Below are positions 15,832 through 25,850 of a stretch of DNA of 38,580 nucleotides, one piece after another. The notes under the pieces were generated by a model, which saw only the letters and a program-made list of their open reading frames with translations, ran no database searches and had not been told where the DNA came from. The DNA comes from Candidatus Binatia bacterium. Lineage in GTDB: Bacteria; Desulfobacterota; Binatia; UBA9968. The stretch's first letter is position 1. Every line of letters starts with the position of its first letter. The stretch is from NCBI GenBank assembly GCA_025924215.1, contig JAICEJ010000003.1, forward strand, positions 1 through 38,580. Direction: 5' to 3'. The position numbers and the translations under genes are program-made.

Positions 15832-16611
15832 TTATGGTGTCTGGGTTTTAGCGAGTGGTCTTTCTCGCTCGGCATAATAGGCGCGACCGCGTTCATAGCC
15901 GCGACGAAAGGTTTCGTCGTCACAAATATCCGGCTGCAACTCGCGCAGCTTCGGTACCGCAGCTTCATAGGCTTTACCGCGGCAATCAGGATGGAGAGCT
16001 GTTTCAAAGCCGGTGCGATAGCGGCTTTCGTTTCTGTGAAAGTCGCCGTCCGGCGCGTCATACTGCGCTTCTTCGGCGTCACGTATTCCGATCCACCACT
16101 TGTCACGGGCAGCATCAACGCTTTCAGCGCCGTTGCGCTCGATCACAGCTCTTCCCTTTTCAATCACATCGTCGTCCTGGGACCTGGCAATCAACACAGT
16201 TCGGCCCTGCCTCAAAGCATCTTCATAAAAGAACAGTTCATCTTTGGGCAATCCCGTTGAAAGCTGATTCTCAAGCGCGCCGCCGGTCACCGCGCCAGCC
16301 ACTGCCCCACCGATTCCAAACGCCCCGGCACCTAAACCAATCGCCAGTATGGTGCCGACACCCGGCAAGACAATGCTTGCGACGACACTTCCGGCGGCTA
16401 GTCCAACCGCGCCGCCAACAACGCCACCGATGGCGCTTCCCATACCGGGCTGCTCACCCTCATCTGTCGGCACCGCATCGAGGTCTTTTGCGGAGCTTCC
16501 CGGCGCCAGCAGTACGATATCTTCATTGCGGAAGCCCGCCTCAGTTTGCAGCTCCGAAAATGCCCGTTCGGCTTCTTTCCTCGAATTGAAAATTCCGGCG
16601 ATCGTTCCCAT
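15832..16611 (-). CDS. Glycine-zipper stress protein (GSP17M-like)
   Basis: A 259-residue protein. The N-terminal half has MGTIAGIFNSRKEAERAFSE, the fold of general-stress-protein 17M-like domains, followed by a Gly/Ala-rich hydrophobic segment (SAIGGVVGGAVGLAAGSVV through GGAVAGAVTGGAL, about 60-110) that looks like a glycine zipper able to insert into membrane. The C-terminal half is charged and hydrophilic with repeated Tyr-Arg motifs. GGGG lies upstream of the ATG at 16611. A sigma-54 promoter precedes it by about 50 bases. Related proteins are stress-induced in soil bacteria; no biochemical activity is known. Confidence 0.8.
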   Translation of the reverse strand: MGTIAGIFNSRKEAERAFSELQTEAGFRNEDIVLLAPGSSAKDLDAVPTDEGEQPGMGSAIGGVVGGAVGLAAGSVVASIVLPGVGTILAIGLGAGAFGIGGAVAGAVTGGALENQLSTGLPKDELFFYEDALRQGRTVLIARSQDDDVIEKGRAVIERNGAESVDAARDKWWIGIRDAEEAQYDAPDGDFHRNESRYRTGFETALHPDCRGKAYEAAVPKLRELQPDICDDETFRRGYERGRAYYAERERPLAKTQTP

Positions 16612-16659
16612 CTATTTGCCCCTTATCTGATTATCGTTGCCGTGTCTTCATTACACAAA

Positions 16660-16675
16660 CGCAATGCAAATGCCA
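16660..16675 (-). promoter_or_regulatory. Sigma-54 promoter (-24/-12) for glycine-zipper gene
   Basis: On the minus strand TGGCAT-TTGCA-TTGCG, exact spacing, predicted start near 16649 and a leader of about 38 bases to the ATG at 16611. Confidence 0.72.
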
Positions 16676-17143
16676 CGATGAGTAAAATTGTTTTGACCGT
16701 CTCAGAGACTAGTTCTGTTTCGTGCGCTTCATAAGAACGCAGAAACTTCAACGAAAAACTATTGGGCAGATGTTCTCTTCCCACTCGTGGGACGACGAAA
16801 TCCGAGTAGTATGCCAACTCTAGGACGCTGAAGCACATTTAGCCTGATCGCTAAGTTCTGTATTCTAATGCTTCGCCATAGTCAGTATGACGCACTAGCT
16901 TCATGGCACGCATGCCCATCCTTGGCCCTCGCTTTGCAGACCAAGCTGACGCTTTTAGAGGAAGCTTCACGTTTGAAAACCATTAACGCGCACTCGAAGC
17001 AGGGCCTAACGTGGCGCGAGCAATCCAGGCTTGCGGTGAGAGCGGCGACACGAGGCAAAAAGATACGAAGGATGACTCGTGACCGATGTCGCAGTTATCA
17101 TCTCGCGTCATCCTTCATTAATGTAAACTAAGGGAGAACTTCC
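16676..17143. other. Intergenic region between divergent genes
   Basis: About 470 bases with no supported gene. Open frames on both strands lack ribosome-binding sites and families. A perfect palindrome CCCAC-TC-GTGGG sits at 16780-16791, 105 bases upstream of the sigma-54 box, where activator sites often lie. A partial sigma-54 box TGGCCC-TCGCT-TTGCA at 16923-16938 faces the DksA/TraR-like gene at 17144, but its leader would be about 195 bases. Confidence 0.4.
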
Positions 17144-17575
17144 ATGAACAACCGATTGGCCAAGGAACTCGGCGCGACTCTGCGGCGCAAGCGATCCTCT
17201 CTGCTGCTGCAAGAAATTGTCGGCAGCCAGAACGAAGTCGGGCCATCGTTAGAAGACCGTGAGAGCGAGCTCGAAGAGAGCGCGCAAAAGGATCGCATGA
17301 CTCGCTTGGAGAGTCGCCTGACCGAGCGCGGCCAGACCCTTCTACGCCAGATCGACGACGCTCTTGAACGAATCGATGTGGGAACTTTCGGCGAGTGTGA
17401 ACGATGCGGCAATGATATCGGTCATGGCCGGCTTAAGGCGATGCCAACAGCGGCGCTCTGTATCGATTGTGCAACCGCCCGGGAAAAGAGACAGCGTATG
17501 CTAGGAGCAAATGGCGACATCGAGCGACTGCCATTCAAGGACGATGAGCTTGAAGGTCGCCTAGGCTCCGAGTAA
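17144..17575 (+). CDS. DksA/TraR-family zinc-finger protein
   Basis: A 143-residue protein of the DksA/TraR family: an N-terminal coiled-coil region (about 5-75) and a C4 zinc finger with Cys85, Cys88, Cys106 and Cys109 in CERCGNDI ... CIDC. Classic DksA binds the RNA polymerase secondary channel through an acidic coiled-coil tip. The tip here contains several acids (DRESELEESAQKD, about 38-50), but whether it matches the functional Asp pair cannot be settled by eye. AAGGGAGAA precedes the ATG. Relatives occur in many copies in stress and motility regions. It may tune stress transcription, which is plausible here but unproven. Confidence 0.93.
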   Translation: MNNRLAKELGATLRRKRSSLLLQEIVGSQNEVGPSLEDRESELEESAQKDRMTRLESRLTERGQTLLRQIDDALERIDVGTFGECERCGNDIGHGRLKAMPTAALCIDCATAREKRQRMLGANGDIERLPFKDDELEGRLGSE

Positions 17576-17627
17576 TCAGAGATTGATGCACACGGGCTTA
17601 GCTTGGCAGCGCGTTGTCGGCGTAACG

Positions 17628-19238
17628 CTAGTTGCGGCGAATGTCCGCAGCGGCTTCCGCTGTCACATTGGCTGGTAAGGTCAAGTGGAAGGTGGTGCCC
17701 TTGCCTACTGTGCTGGCATAAGAAACTACGCCATCGTGCGCAAGGATAATTTGCTGCACAATGAACAACCCCAGACCGGTACCGTGCGGCTTTGTCGAGC
17801 TGAACAGATCAAAGACCTTCAGATCATCGGGAATACCTATACCGGTGTCACTGATATCGATGCAGATCGAGCCGCCGCTCAAGTATCCCTTTACTGACAA
17901 AGTGCCGCCGTACGGCATCGCCTCTACGGCGTTTTTAAAAAGATTGAGTAACGCCTGTTTGAGTTTTGCCCCGTCGCCGCGGATTGGCGGCAGATCCGGC
18001 GAGCACTCCCACATAATCTGAACGTCCCCTTTGCCGTCCATATCCAATCCCGAGATCGTTTCTTGAACGACGCTGGCGAGCTTCACCGGCTGAAGACTAA
18101 GTTTTTGAGGTCGCGCAATCGTTTTGAACTCGTTCAGCAGAGAAGTAAGCCGGTCGATCTCGCTCTTCAAGTCCTTCAACGTCGCTAACATGTGCGGCGG
18201 AGCTTTGATGCCCTCTCGACTGATAAATCGCTCCAGCAGTTGGACCGTCGTGGAAATGCCGTTCAGCGGATTGCCAATCTCATGAGCCAGCATGGATGCC
18301 GCGGTTCCAATCGCCGCCAGATGTTCCTTTTCCCTTAACTTCTCTCGCAGATTTCGTTCCTGCGAGTCATCGCGCAACAAAATCAAAAATCCCTGCAAAC
18401 CGTCGGCATCGTCACGTAGCGCAAAGACGATGACCCTAGCATAAAACTGTGAGCCGTCTTTGCGCACCAACAGTTGGTAGTCGCGAAATGTTCCTTGATC
18501 ACTCGCCTCATCAAGCGCCTTTTTTATCAACGCCTGTCTGCCTTCCTGATCGGCGAAGAAAACCGACAACCGCTGGTCCGCCATATCATCACTCTCGCGG
18601 CCCAGGATGCGGGTTGCGGTGCGGTTCCAGTCAACGATGCGGCCATCGGCATCGGATATCAGAACCGCGTAATTTGTGATGTTGCGGAGCAAATTCCCGA
18701 GGATTTGCTCGACCTGCTTGCGTTGCGCCTCCTCGTGCTGAAGCTCCTCGGTTTTCGACATCAACTCGGATGTTTGTTCGATCACGCGCTGCGCCAAACG
18801 CTGATTTAATTCGAGAATAATCTTCTCCGCCTCGTTGCGTTCGGTAACTTCTCGAATCACTTTTACGACGTAGGCGCCCCTATCAGTTTGCAGAAGCGTG
18901 CATGTTGCTTCCGCGGCAAAAAGCGATCCGTCACGGCGGCGATACTGCCATTCACCGCGCCAGCAGCCGTTTTGCTCGATGTCGGGAATCGAGGTTTGAT
19001 AGATACGATCGAACCAATTCTTGTCGAGGTACAGCCGTTCGGTGGTCTGTTGCAAGACCTCCTGAGCCGAATAGCCAAACAACAAGGTTGCGCCCTCATT
19101 CCAGTAAACGATACAGCGCGACTTGAACTCGATAACGATGATCGCCTCAGGAATCCCTTTGTACAGTGACACCAGGACGTTCTCATCGAGAGGCGGCGGA
19201 CAGGTTTGGCTATGAATTGCTGGTTCGTTGGCAGACAT
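17628..19238 (-). CDS. PAS sensor histidine kinase (NtrB-like core)
   Basis: A 536-residue cytoplasmic sensor kinase with no membrane segment. Two PAS domains (about 20-135 and 185-295) separated by a coiled coil, then HisKA with phosphoacceptor His319 in LAHEIGNPLNG, and a HATPase_c domain with NLFKNAVEAM, DTGIGIPDD and GTGLGLF. The HEIGNPLN block and overall layout resemble NtrB/AtoS-like kinases, which usually signal to sigma-54 activators. No response regulator is adjacent. AAGGATACG precedes the ATG at 19238. Because many neighbouring promoters look sigma-54 dependent, this kinase is a candidate input, but that link is inference. Confidence 0.93.
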   Translation of the reverse strand: MSANEPAIHSQTCPPPLDENVLVSLYKGIPEAIIVIEFKSRCIVYWNEGATLLFGYSAQEVLQQTTERLYLDKNWFDRIYQTSIPDIEQNGCWRGEWQYRRRDGSLFAAEATCTLLQTDRGAYVVKVIREVTERNEAEKIILELNQRLAQRVIEQTSELMSKTEELQHEEAQRKQVEQILGNLLRNITNYAVLISDADGRIVDWNRTATRILGRESDDMADQRLSVFFADQEGRQALIKKALDEASDQGTFRDYQLLVRKDGSQFYARVIVFALRDDADGLQGFLILLRDDSQERNLREKLREKEHLAAIGTAASMLAHEIGNPLNGISTTVQLLERFISREGIKAPPHMLATLKDLKSEIDRLTSLLNEFKTIARPQKLSLQPVKLASVVQETISGLDMDGKGDVQIMWECSPDLPPIRGDGAKLKQALLNLFKNAVEAMPYGGTLSVKGYLSGGSICIDISDTGIGIPDDLKVFDLFSSTKPHGTGLGLFIVQQIILAHDGVVSYASTVGKGTTFHLTLPANVTAEAAADIRRN

Positions 19239-19455
19239 CGTATCCTTATCTTTGCAGCCACACTTAAGTGACTGCGCGAATTCTATTGAGGTCCTACGAC
19301 CTGGGTCATCATTTAACTATATCTCTGATAAATCAAGATCCTGTCAATCTAGCTAGCTTGGCACAGCTCGATGGCCGCCTCACCGAAGACGCACCATAAA
19401 AGGTGAATTCCGACCTGGGACAAACCCTTTTGTAAAAACGAATCGCTACTTGTGC

Positions 19456-19471
19456 TGGCATGCTCGTTGCG
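19456..19471 (+). promoter_or_regulatory. Sigma-54 promoter (-24/-12) for rhodopsin-transducer gene
   Basis: TGGCAT-GCTCG-TTGCG, exact spacing, predicted start near 19482 with a leader of about 15 bases, and a GGAG ribosome-binding site before the ATG at 19497. Confidence 0.72.
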
Positions 19472-19496
19472 TTTTTGCGCTGTTTAGGAGACACAC

Positions 19497-19868
19497 ATGA
19501 AGGCAATCGGAGCGAGGATTTGGGCAATCCCGGAGGGCTATATTCCCGGCTGGAGCAACGGTCCCGAACCTGAATTTACCAGCCATGAGACCGTCTGCTT
19601 GCTCAACACCGCGGATGAGAATGCTCACGTCCTCATTACTGTTTTCTTCTCTGATCGCGAACCTGCCGGCCCCTACGCGATTACAGTGGCGGCGCGCCGG
19701 ACAAAGCACGTGCGGTTTAACGATTTGAGGGATCCGGAAAAAATTCCACTTGCTACCGATTTTGCCAGCGTCATCGAATCGGACGTGCCGATCGTGGTGC
19801 AGCACACACGCCTCGACTCACGCCAAGCAGAAAACGCTTTACTCAGCACGATGGCTTACCGGGAATAG
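19497..19868 (+). CDS. Sensory rhodopsin transducer (ASRT) family protein
   Basis: A 123-residue protein matching the Anabaena sensory rhodopsin transducer family over its full length: EGYIPGWSNGPEPEFTSHET, CLLNTADENAHV, FFSDREPAGPY, ARRTKHVRFNDL, then VPIVVQHTRLDSRQAENALL. ASRT is a small soluble beta-rich protein that binds the cytoplasmic face of Anabaena sensory rhodopsin and also DNA or carbohydrate in some reports. Most bacterial homologues, as here, have no rhodopsin nearby, so the original partner is likely different. GGAG precedes the ATG, and a sigma-54 promoter lies just upstream. Structure-based carbohydrate or small-molecule binding is possible; not shown here. Confidence 0.93.
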   Translation: MKAIGARIWAIPEGYIPGWSNGPEPEFTSHETVCLLNTADENAHVLITVFFSDREPAGPYAITVAARRTKHVRFNDLRDPEKIPLATDFASVIESDVPIVVQHTRLDSRQAENALLSTMAYRE

Positions 19869-20224
19869 GCCATGCTCCTAGATCAACGATAGAATCAGAA
19901 CACACGACGGCCGCGTTCTCAGCAGCCTTGCCGGCATTTGTCAACGCTTTCAGAGCCCACCCCGTTTCGAGCTCCCATCACCCGGACACACTGTAATGAT
20001 TAGCGAAGCCTCGAACCAGAAAGGCACGGACGGATTCATTCTGTTTGGGTGCGCATGCTGTGCGCCGGCTGCGGACCTGTTGAGCCCGGGGATAAAGGGT
20101 GGAAACTTAAATGAACGGAATCTGCAGGACGCGATAAGCCCAGAGAAGCAAGGCAAGAAAGCGAACGATTCACTTGCGTTGATCACGCTGTTAGTTGAGA
20201 ACTAGGATTCGAGATTAGCTGGAA
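19869..20224. other. Intergenic region before tamA
   Basis: About 355 bases. Small open frames on both strands have no ribosome-binding site, family or codon signal that I trust. I see no promoter motif that is convincing for tamA. Confidence 0.4.
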
Positions 20225-22051
20225 ATGAAATTCATACCCTGTTTGTTTTCTGCACTGGCGGTGTGGCTGATATTGGCGTGCCGCGCTTCAGCTATTCAAG
20301 TCGAAGAACTCGATCCAAGCCGCGAGTGGCGGGTGGAAAAAATCGAGATTTCGGGCAACCAACGTTTTCCTGATAACCAACTTCTCACGGAGATGGTAAT
20401 CCAGGCACGCCCCTGGTATCGATTCTGGGAAGAGCGGCCACTTTTCGATCCGCTCACGTTTGCCACCGACCTTGACCGCCTGCGGCGGTTTTATCAATCG
20501 GAGGGTTTTTACAAAAGCCGAATAACTCACAACATCGATCCCGATGAGACGCGAGGTCTCGTGAGTCTCGAGATTTACGTGGAAGAGAATAGTCCGGTCG
20601 TGATCTCGCAGGTGCTTATAGAAGTTAACGATGAGTCGCCAGACCGTCCGCCTTTGCCGGATAAATTTCCCATAAAACCCGGCGAGATTTTCCGGGAACA
20701 GAAGTATCAAGATGCGGAACTCTTGCTGCGTAATCATCTGATGGACAACGGCCATGCGCATGCCCAGACACAACGCCGCGCCGAAGTAGATCTGGAACAA
20801 GACCAAGCTGGCGTCCGGTACTGGGCGCAGCCGGGGCCCAAGGCTGTATTTGGTGAAACCGAGATCAAGGGAACCGAGCAGGTTGAGCCCTATTTAATAG
20901 TGAGAGAGCTGGCCTACGAGCCTGGCGAAATGTTCTCGTTAAAAAAGATCCGGGAATCCCGCCAGCAAATCCTGGCGTTGGATCTATTCAGCGCGCTTAG
21001 AATCAATCCCCGGGAGAGTGCCGGAACTCCAACGGTGGTTCCGATGGGAGTCCAGGTAACTGAAAAGCCACCGCGCCAGATCAGTGTCGGATTGGGTTAC
21101 AGCACAGAGGAGGAATTCCACGTTTCACTGGATTGGCGATATCAAAACTGGTTGGGCGATGGAAGACGATTATGGATTCGAGGCAAATACTCTTCGATCG
21201 TCGCCAGCGGCGACATCGATTTTACCCAGCCTCACTTCTTTACACGGCGCACCCAGGCCGGGCTACACTTGCGCCACGCTGTGGAAGAAGAAGAAACCTT
21301 CAAACGAACCCTAAGTCGATTCTCCGGCCGTCTTGAGCATCGCTTCACGCCAAGGCTTCTCAGCTTTTTCGGCTACCGCGTCGATAACAATCAACTTAGC
21401 GATGTTGCGGAGGCCACGACACAAGTCTTGGGAGAGATCAGAACGAAAGGTATTTTGACCGGTCCTTTTTTGGGGCTGGTCTGGAACAGCACTGATGATT
21501 TATTGCAGCCAACCCAAGGTGAGATCGTATCCTTCAACGCGGATCAAGCCGGCGGCATCTGGGGTGGCCCTTACGAATTCTTCAAGCTGACAGGCGAAGC
21601 GAAAAAGTACTTCCCGATTGGTTGGGACACCATCTTTGCCGGACGTCTAAAGTTGGGAGTCGCCGACGCTATCGGTTCAAAAGAGAACTATCCGTTGTTC
21701 GAGCGCTTCTTTGCCGGCGGCCAAGGCGGTGTCCGCGGCTATGGCAGGCGCCGCCTGGGCCCGCTCAACAGTGACGACGAACCGCTCGGCGGTCTCAGCT
21801 TGATTGAGGGTTCGGTGGAAGTGCGTCGTCCGGTTTGGCGGGAATTAGGGGGCGCCCTGTTTGTCGACTTCGGGCAGGTCTCGTTAAAATCATTCGATAT
21901 TCCCGTGAACGATCTCCAATTCTCAACAGGCTTCGGCCTGAGCTATACCACGCCTGTGGGTCCATTGCGGCTAGATATCGGTTTTCCGTTCAAACCGCCG
22001 CGCGGCGACCGTGCTTGGCAAGTTCACTTCAGTGTAGGGGCATCCTTCTAA
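20225..22051 (+). CDS. tamA: Omp85-family outer-membrane protein, TamA-like
   Basis: A 608-residue outer-membrane protein. Signal peptide about 1-23 (ends RASA), then POTRA domains (about 30-275) and an Omp85 beta-barrel (about 290-608). Hallmarks are the barrel motif GGQGGVRGYGRRRLGP, which contains the VRGY lid loop, and the C-terminal VHFSVGASF ending in Phe. Size and the TamB gene starting one base after the stop identify it as TamA rather than BamA: it would assist outer-membrane protein or lipid insertion together with TamB. ATG at 20225 with weak ribosome-binding site. Confidence 0.9.
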   Translation: MKFIPCLFSALAVWLILACRASAIQVEELDPSREWRVEKIEISGNQRFPDNQLLTEMVIQARPWYRFWEERPLFDPLTFATDLDRLRRFYQSEGFYKSRITHNIDPDETRGLVSLEIYVEENSPVVISQVLIEVNDESPDRPPLPDKFPIKPGEIFREQKYQDAELLLRNHLMDNGHAHAQTQRRAEVDLEQDQAGVRYWAQPGPKAVFGETEIKGTEQVEPYLIVRELAYEPGEMFSLKKIRESRQQILALDLFSALRINPRESAGTPTVVPMGVQVTEKPPRQISVGLGYSTEEEFHVSLDWRYQNWLGDGRRLWIRGKYSSIVASGDIDFTQPHFFTRRTQAGLHLRHAVEEEETFKRTLSRFSGRLEHRFTPRLLSFFGYRVDNNQLSDVAEATTQVLGEIRTKGILTGPFLGLVWNSTDDLLQPTQGEIVSFNADQAGGIWGGPYEFFKLTGEAKKYFPIGWDTIFAGRLKLGVADAIGSKENYPLFERFFAGGQGGVRGYGRRRLGPLNSDDEPLGGLSLIEGSVEVRRPVWRELGGALFVDFGQVSLKSFDIPVNDLQFSTGFGLSYTTPVGPLRLDIGFPFKPPRGDRAWQVHFSVGASF

Positions 22052-22052
22052 A

Positions 22053-25000
22053 ATGAACAGATTGTTGGCCATCTTGTATCGCGTAGCCGTGAGCCTTGGG
22101 TTTTTGCTGCTGGTCTTGATCATCGCGGCGGCAATCATCACTCACACCGACCGGTTTCGTGAATTTGTCCGCGATAAACTGGTGACGGCAATCAACGATA
22201 CGATCGTGGGCTCCATCAGTTTAGGTCGAATAGACGGTTCTATCTGGGGCAATGTCATTCTGCATGATGTCGTCGTACGTCACGAGGGCGCCGAAATTCT
22301 CGAGGTGCCCGACCTGACCATTTCCTACTCACTATTCCCACTGATATGGGGTCGCTTGCACGTTTTTCAACTCGCAGGCAGCCGTCCGACGCTTCGTTTG
22401 AGACGCCACGAAGATAATCAGCTGAACATCGTGCAAGCTTTTTCCCCAAAGCAGCCACAGAGCGAAGAAACCTCAAGGCTCGTTTTGTCCTTGAACTCGG
22501 TCAGTCTACGAGAAGGACACATCGAACTGAGACTTGAGGGTCCGAAACCGCAAAACTACACCCTAGAGGACGTAACTGTCGCCGGCCGGATTGATGCTCG
22601 CCCTAAAATGGTCACCATCGATCTTAGTCGCATGGCCGCGCGCCTGAATTCCCTAGGTCTGCCTGAGCTGAGTCTCGATGGCGCCTTGGCGTACCGTGAA
22701 ACTGACGGCACAGACACATTTGAAGTGGCAAATCTCCTAGTTACGACTGGAGACTCGCGGGTCAAACTCAATGGCAAAATCGCCGACCTGCAGGCCACCA
22801 ACTTGGACGTGAAAATCGCCGTTGAAACGCTTGCCCCGCCTGACATTCGCCGTGTGTTTGCCGACTGGCCGATTAGACAAGACGTCGTCGGGGCTCTCGC
22901 AGTCAATGGACCGCTCAATGCGCTGTCTTTTGATATCGATTTGGCGGCGGCGGGCGCTAAATTGGCAGCGAATCTTGAGCTCGAAGAGGCGGGCGAGACA
23001 CCACGTTATCGCGGAAACATTAACCTAAGCGGTTTTGATCTAGCGAGATTGCTTGGCAGGAACGATATCGGCGGGGTTGCGAGCGCGGCTCTTGAGGGCC
23101 GCGGCACGGGTTTCTCGCTGGCTAATCTCGATGTCAAAGGCGCTATTCGAATCCAAAGTGCGGCTGTTCAAGGATGGGCCCTGGGAGAAGTCTCCATCGA
23201 CGGTCGCGTCCATGATAGCGTTGCGCAGATCAATGGAAACTTAAAGGGCAAAATGGGTCTCGCTTCATGGCAGGGCGAAGTTTCTCTCAAGGAGAGACCT
23301 GCCTACGAACTTTCTCTTGGCGTGGAGAATCTCGACGTACAAAAAGCGGCTGGGAATGAGAAGCAAATTGCAGGTAAGATCAACCTAAAAGGCACTGTCA
23401 TAGGCGCCGGGCTCTCGCCGCGCGACATGATCGTCCGCGCGGAGCTAAAGATCTTGCCGTCCACGATTGGGCCGGTGGAGGTGCAAGAAGGTTCTGTGGT
23501 TGCCAATCTCGCACAACAGCGACTTCAGATTCTGGAAGCAACGGCCAGGACTCAGGATGCAATGCTCAAGGTGCAGGGCGATGTCGGTCTCGAGCCAAAG
23601 CAAAACGGCAAGCTTGATTATGTTGTTCGCTCAGCGAACCTAACGCCGTGGCTGGCTTTAGCGAATCAGCAAGGTTCCGGTTCTATGGAGCTGACCGGAC
23701 GCGCCAGCGGCAATATTGCCGACCTCCGGTCACAAGGCACAATGAAGCTGGCGGGATTACGGCTGCAGAATACGACAATCAAGAGCGGCAGCATCGATTT
23801 TGACCTCCGCCTCGCCGGCACGCAGTCCCTGCCGCAAGGAACCATGAAGGTTGAACTCGCTGAGATCCAAGCAGGCATCCCGCTGCAAAGACTCGACGGT
23901 TCCATCGGACTCTCCTCTAAAAAAAATTACGAAATAGGGATCGACTTGAAAGCCGTGGATCAGGCCAAGCGCACGCATATTCTCGCGGGGCAAGTAGACT
24001 ATCAGCCGCAACTGATGGTCGCTCGACTGGATAGAGTCGGCTTGAGCCTCGAAGATGGAGTTTGGCAGCTCTCCCGACCGGCAACGATCACCGTACGCGG
24101 CGATAACTTCGACATCGAGGGTTTGCTGCTAAGAAATCGCGTCCAACAGGTAGCGATCAACGGCCGATTCGCCACCAGCGGCAAACAGGATCTCGCTGTC
24201 ACGGTGGAAGGCTTGCCGATCAGCGCAGTCTCGGCTTTTTTACCCAAGCCGCTTCCCATGAGCGGGATTTTGAATATACGTGCTCAGGTCACCGGCACAG
24301 CGGCAGCGCCGCAAATCACCGCATCAGCGAATCTGACCGATGCTAGCATCGGCGGACAAAGCTACGGCGGTGTTATCGGTGCTATCGACTACAGATCTCC
24401 CAACGCGGATATCAAGTTGACGGTGCGCCAGGACGCCGATCATGTGTTAACCGCATACGGCACGATTCCACTCATTTTGAGATGGAGCCCTCAGTGGCAA
24501 GCGGAAACCACCGGCGATATGAACGTACGCGTTCAATCAAGCGCTTTGAGCATCGCTTTTTTAAACGCGTTCAGTGGAGATGCGGCCCAGGGCATCGCTG
24601 GTATCATCGCTTTGGATGTCACTGCCCGAGGCCCGATGACCAAGCCGATACTTCGCGGCACATTTCAGTTGCAAGATGGAGGTCTCGCGATTAAGCCGCT
24701 GGGGGTGCAGATCGCCGCCATCAATGCAGACGCAACGTTCGACGGACAGACTGTTTCGCTGCGCCAGATTTCGGCCCGCGCCAAAGATGGACGTTTAAAC
24801 GGCAGCGGTATCCTGTCTCTGAAAGATTATAGCCCGGAGGACTTCAAAGTTTCTATCGCCCTTTCGGGCTGGCCAGCGATCGAAACACAACGATATCGCG
24901 CAACGGTGGCGGGCAATATCGAAGCGCAGGGACCTTTGGGAAAACCTTCCTTGAAGGGCCAGGTCGAAGTGCTCAATGCCGAACTGCGCCCGGATTTAGC

Positions 25001-25850
25001 TTTTCTTGGTCGTGGTAAGAGACCGCTCACCCGCGATGAAACCATTATCATCGTCCGCGGTGAAGAACCCGCCCAGGCGCAGACCCAAGAGAACAAAACC
25101 GCGCGACCAGCCGAGAATGAACTCCTGAGAGACGCCAGAGTGGATTTGTCAGTGGTCGTGCCGAATCAGGCGTGGATCCGACACCCGGAAGCCAACGTGG
25201 AGCTAAGTGGAAAACTACGGGCCGTTAAAGAAGCCGGAAAAGAGATTAGTCTGACAGGAACAATCAGAGTCGTAAGGGGATGGATCGGTTTTCAAGGCAG
25301 GCGCTTTAATTTAACTCGTGGCTCGGTGGAGTTTAGAGGCGATGAAACACTCAATCCCGCGCTCGATATCGTAGCGCAGTACCGTTTACCGCAATACCAA
25401 GTTGAAGTCATTGTCACTGGCACTGCGGACAAACCCGTTCTGACGCTGCGAAGCCAGCCGGCATTGGAGCAAGCCGATATTTTGGCGCTCCTGCTCTTTG
25501 GCAAGCCGGTCAGTAGTTTGAATCGAAACGAACAGGACACACTGCAGCAAAGTGCCGCCGAGATGGCCGGCGGGCTTGCGGCGGCGAAAGTTGCAGGGGC
25601 GGTATCTGAGGCGCTGGGATTGGACAGATTAGGACTCGACCTCGGTGAGATCGATGCTGGCGGAGGTCAGATCGGCTTCGGCCGGTACATAGGCGAGCGT
25701 ACCTATGTTTCCATCTCTCAGAAACTGTCGGGAGAAACCGCACAGGAAGTTTCGATAGAATACCAGATCGGACCCGATTGGAAGATCACAAGTTCGACGT
25801 CCACTGCTGGATCAAGCGGTGTTGGTATTCTCTGGCACAAACGTTACTGA
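22053..25850 (+). CDS. tamB: Translocation and assembly module protein TamB
   Basis: A 1265-residue protein with a single N-terminal transmembrane anchor (LLLVLIIAAAIIT, about 18-30), a long beta-helical periplasmic body of repeating beta strands, and a C-terminal DUF490/TamB domain (about 930-1265) with GWIGFQGRRFNLTRGSVEF and ALLLFGKP. TamB spans the periplasm and works with TamA in lipid transport or outer-membrane protein assembly. It begins one base after tamA and is surely co-transcribed. Length is close to the family's usual 1200-1300. ATG at 22053 overlaps no Shine-Dalgarno of note, consistent with coupling. Confidence 0.95.
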   Translation: MNRLLAILYRVAVSLGFLLLVLIIAAAIITHTDRFREFVRDKLVTAINDTIVGSISLGRIDGSIWGNVILHDVVVRHEGAEILEVPDLTISYSLFPLIWGRLHVFQLAGSRPTLRLRRHEDNQLNIVQAFSPKQPQSEETSRLVLSLNSVSLREGHIELRLEGPKPQNYTLEDVTVAGRIDARPKMVTIDLSRMAARLNSLGLPELSLDGALAYRETDGTDTFEVANLLVTTGDSRVKLNGKIADLQATNLDVKIAVETLAPPDIRRVFADWPIRQDVVGALAVNGPLNALSFDIDLAAAGAKLAANLELEEAGETPRYRGNINLSGFDLARLLGRNDIGGVASAALEGRGTGFSLANLDVKGAIRIQSAAVQGWALGEVSIDGRVHDSVAQINGNLKGKMGLASWQGEVSLKERPAYELSLGVENLDVQKAAGNEKQIAGKINLKGTVIGAGLSPRDMIVRAELKILPSTIGPVEVQEGSVVANLAQQRLQILEATARTQDAMLKVQGDVGLEPKQNGKLDYVVRSANLTPWLALANQQGSGSMELTGRASGNIADLRSQGTMKLAGLRLQNTTIKSGSIDFDLRLAGTQSLPQGTMKVELAEIQAGIPLQRLDGSIGLSSKKNYEIGIDLKAVDQAKRTHILAGQVDYQPQLMVARLDRVGLSLEDGVWQLSRPATITVRGDNFDIEGLLLRNRVQQVAINGRFATSGKQDLAVTVEGLPISAVSAFLPKPLPMSGILNIRAQVTGTAAAPQITASANLTDASIGGQSYGGVIGAIDYRSPNADIKLTVRQDADHVLTAYGTIPLILRWSPQWQAETTGDMNVRVQSSALSIAFLNAFSGDAAQGIAGIIALDVTARGPMTKPILRGTFQLQDGGLAIKPLGVQIAAINADATFDGQTVSLRQISARAKDGRLNGSGILSLKDYSPEDFKVSIALSGWPAIETQRYRATVAGNIEAQGPLGKPSLKGQVEVLNAELRPDLAFLGRGKRPLTRDETIIIVRGEEPAQAQTQENKTARPAENELLRDARVDLSVVVPNQAWIRHPEANVELSGKLRAVKEAGKEISLTGTIRVVRGWIGFQGRRFNLTRGSVEFRGDETLNPALDIVAQYRLPQYQVEVIVTGTADKPVLTLRSQPALEQADILALLLFGKPVSSLNRNEQDTLQQSAAEMAGGLAAAKVAGAVSEALGLDRLGLDLGEIDAGGGQIGFGRYIGERTYVSISQKLSGETAQEVSIEYQIGPDWKITSSTSTAGSSGVGILWHKRY

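Noticed and set aside
17576-17627. Imperfect inverted repeat between the DksA/TraR and histidine kinase stops
   Set aside because: The arms do not pair cleanly and no T-run is present.
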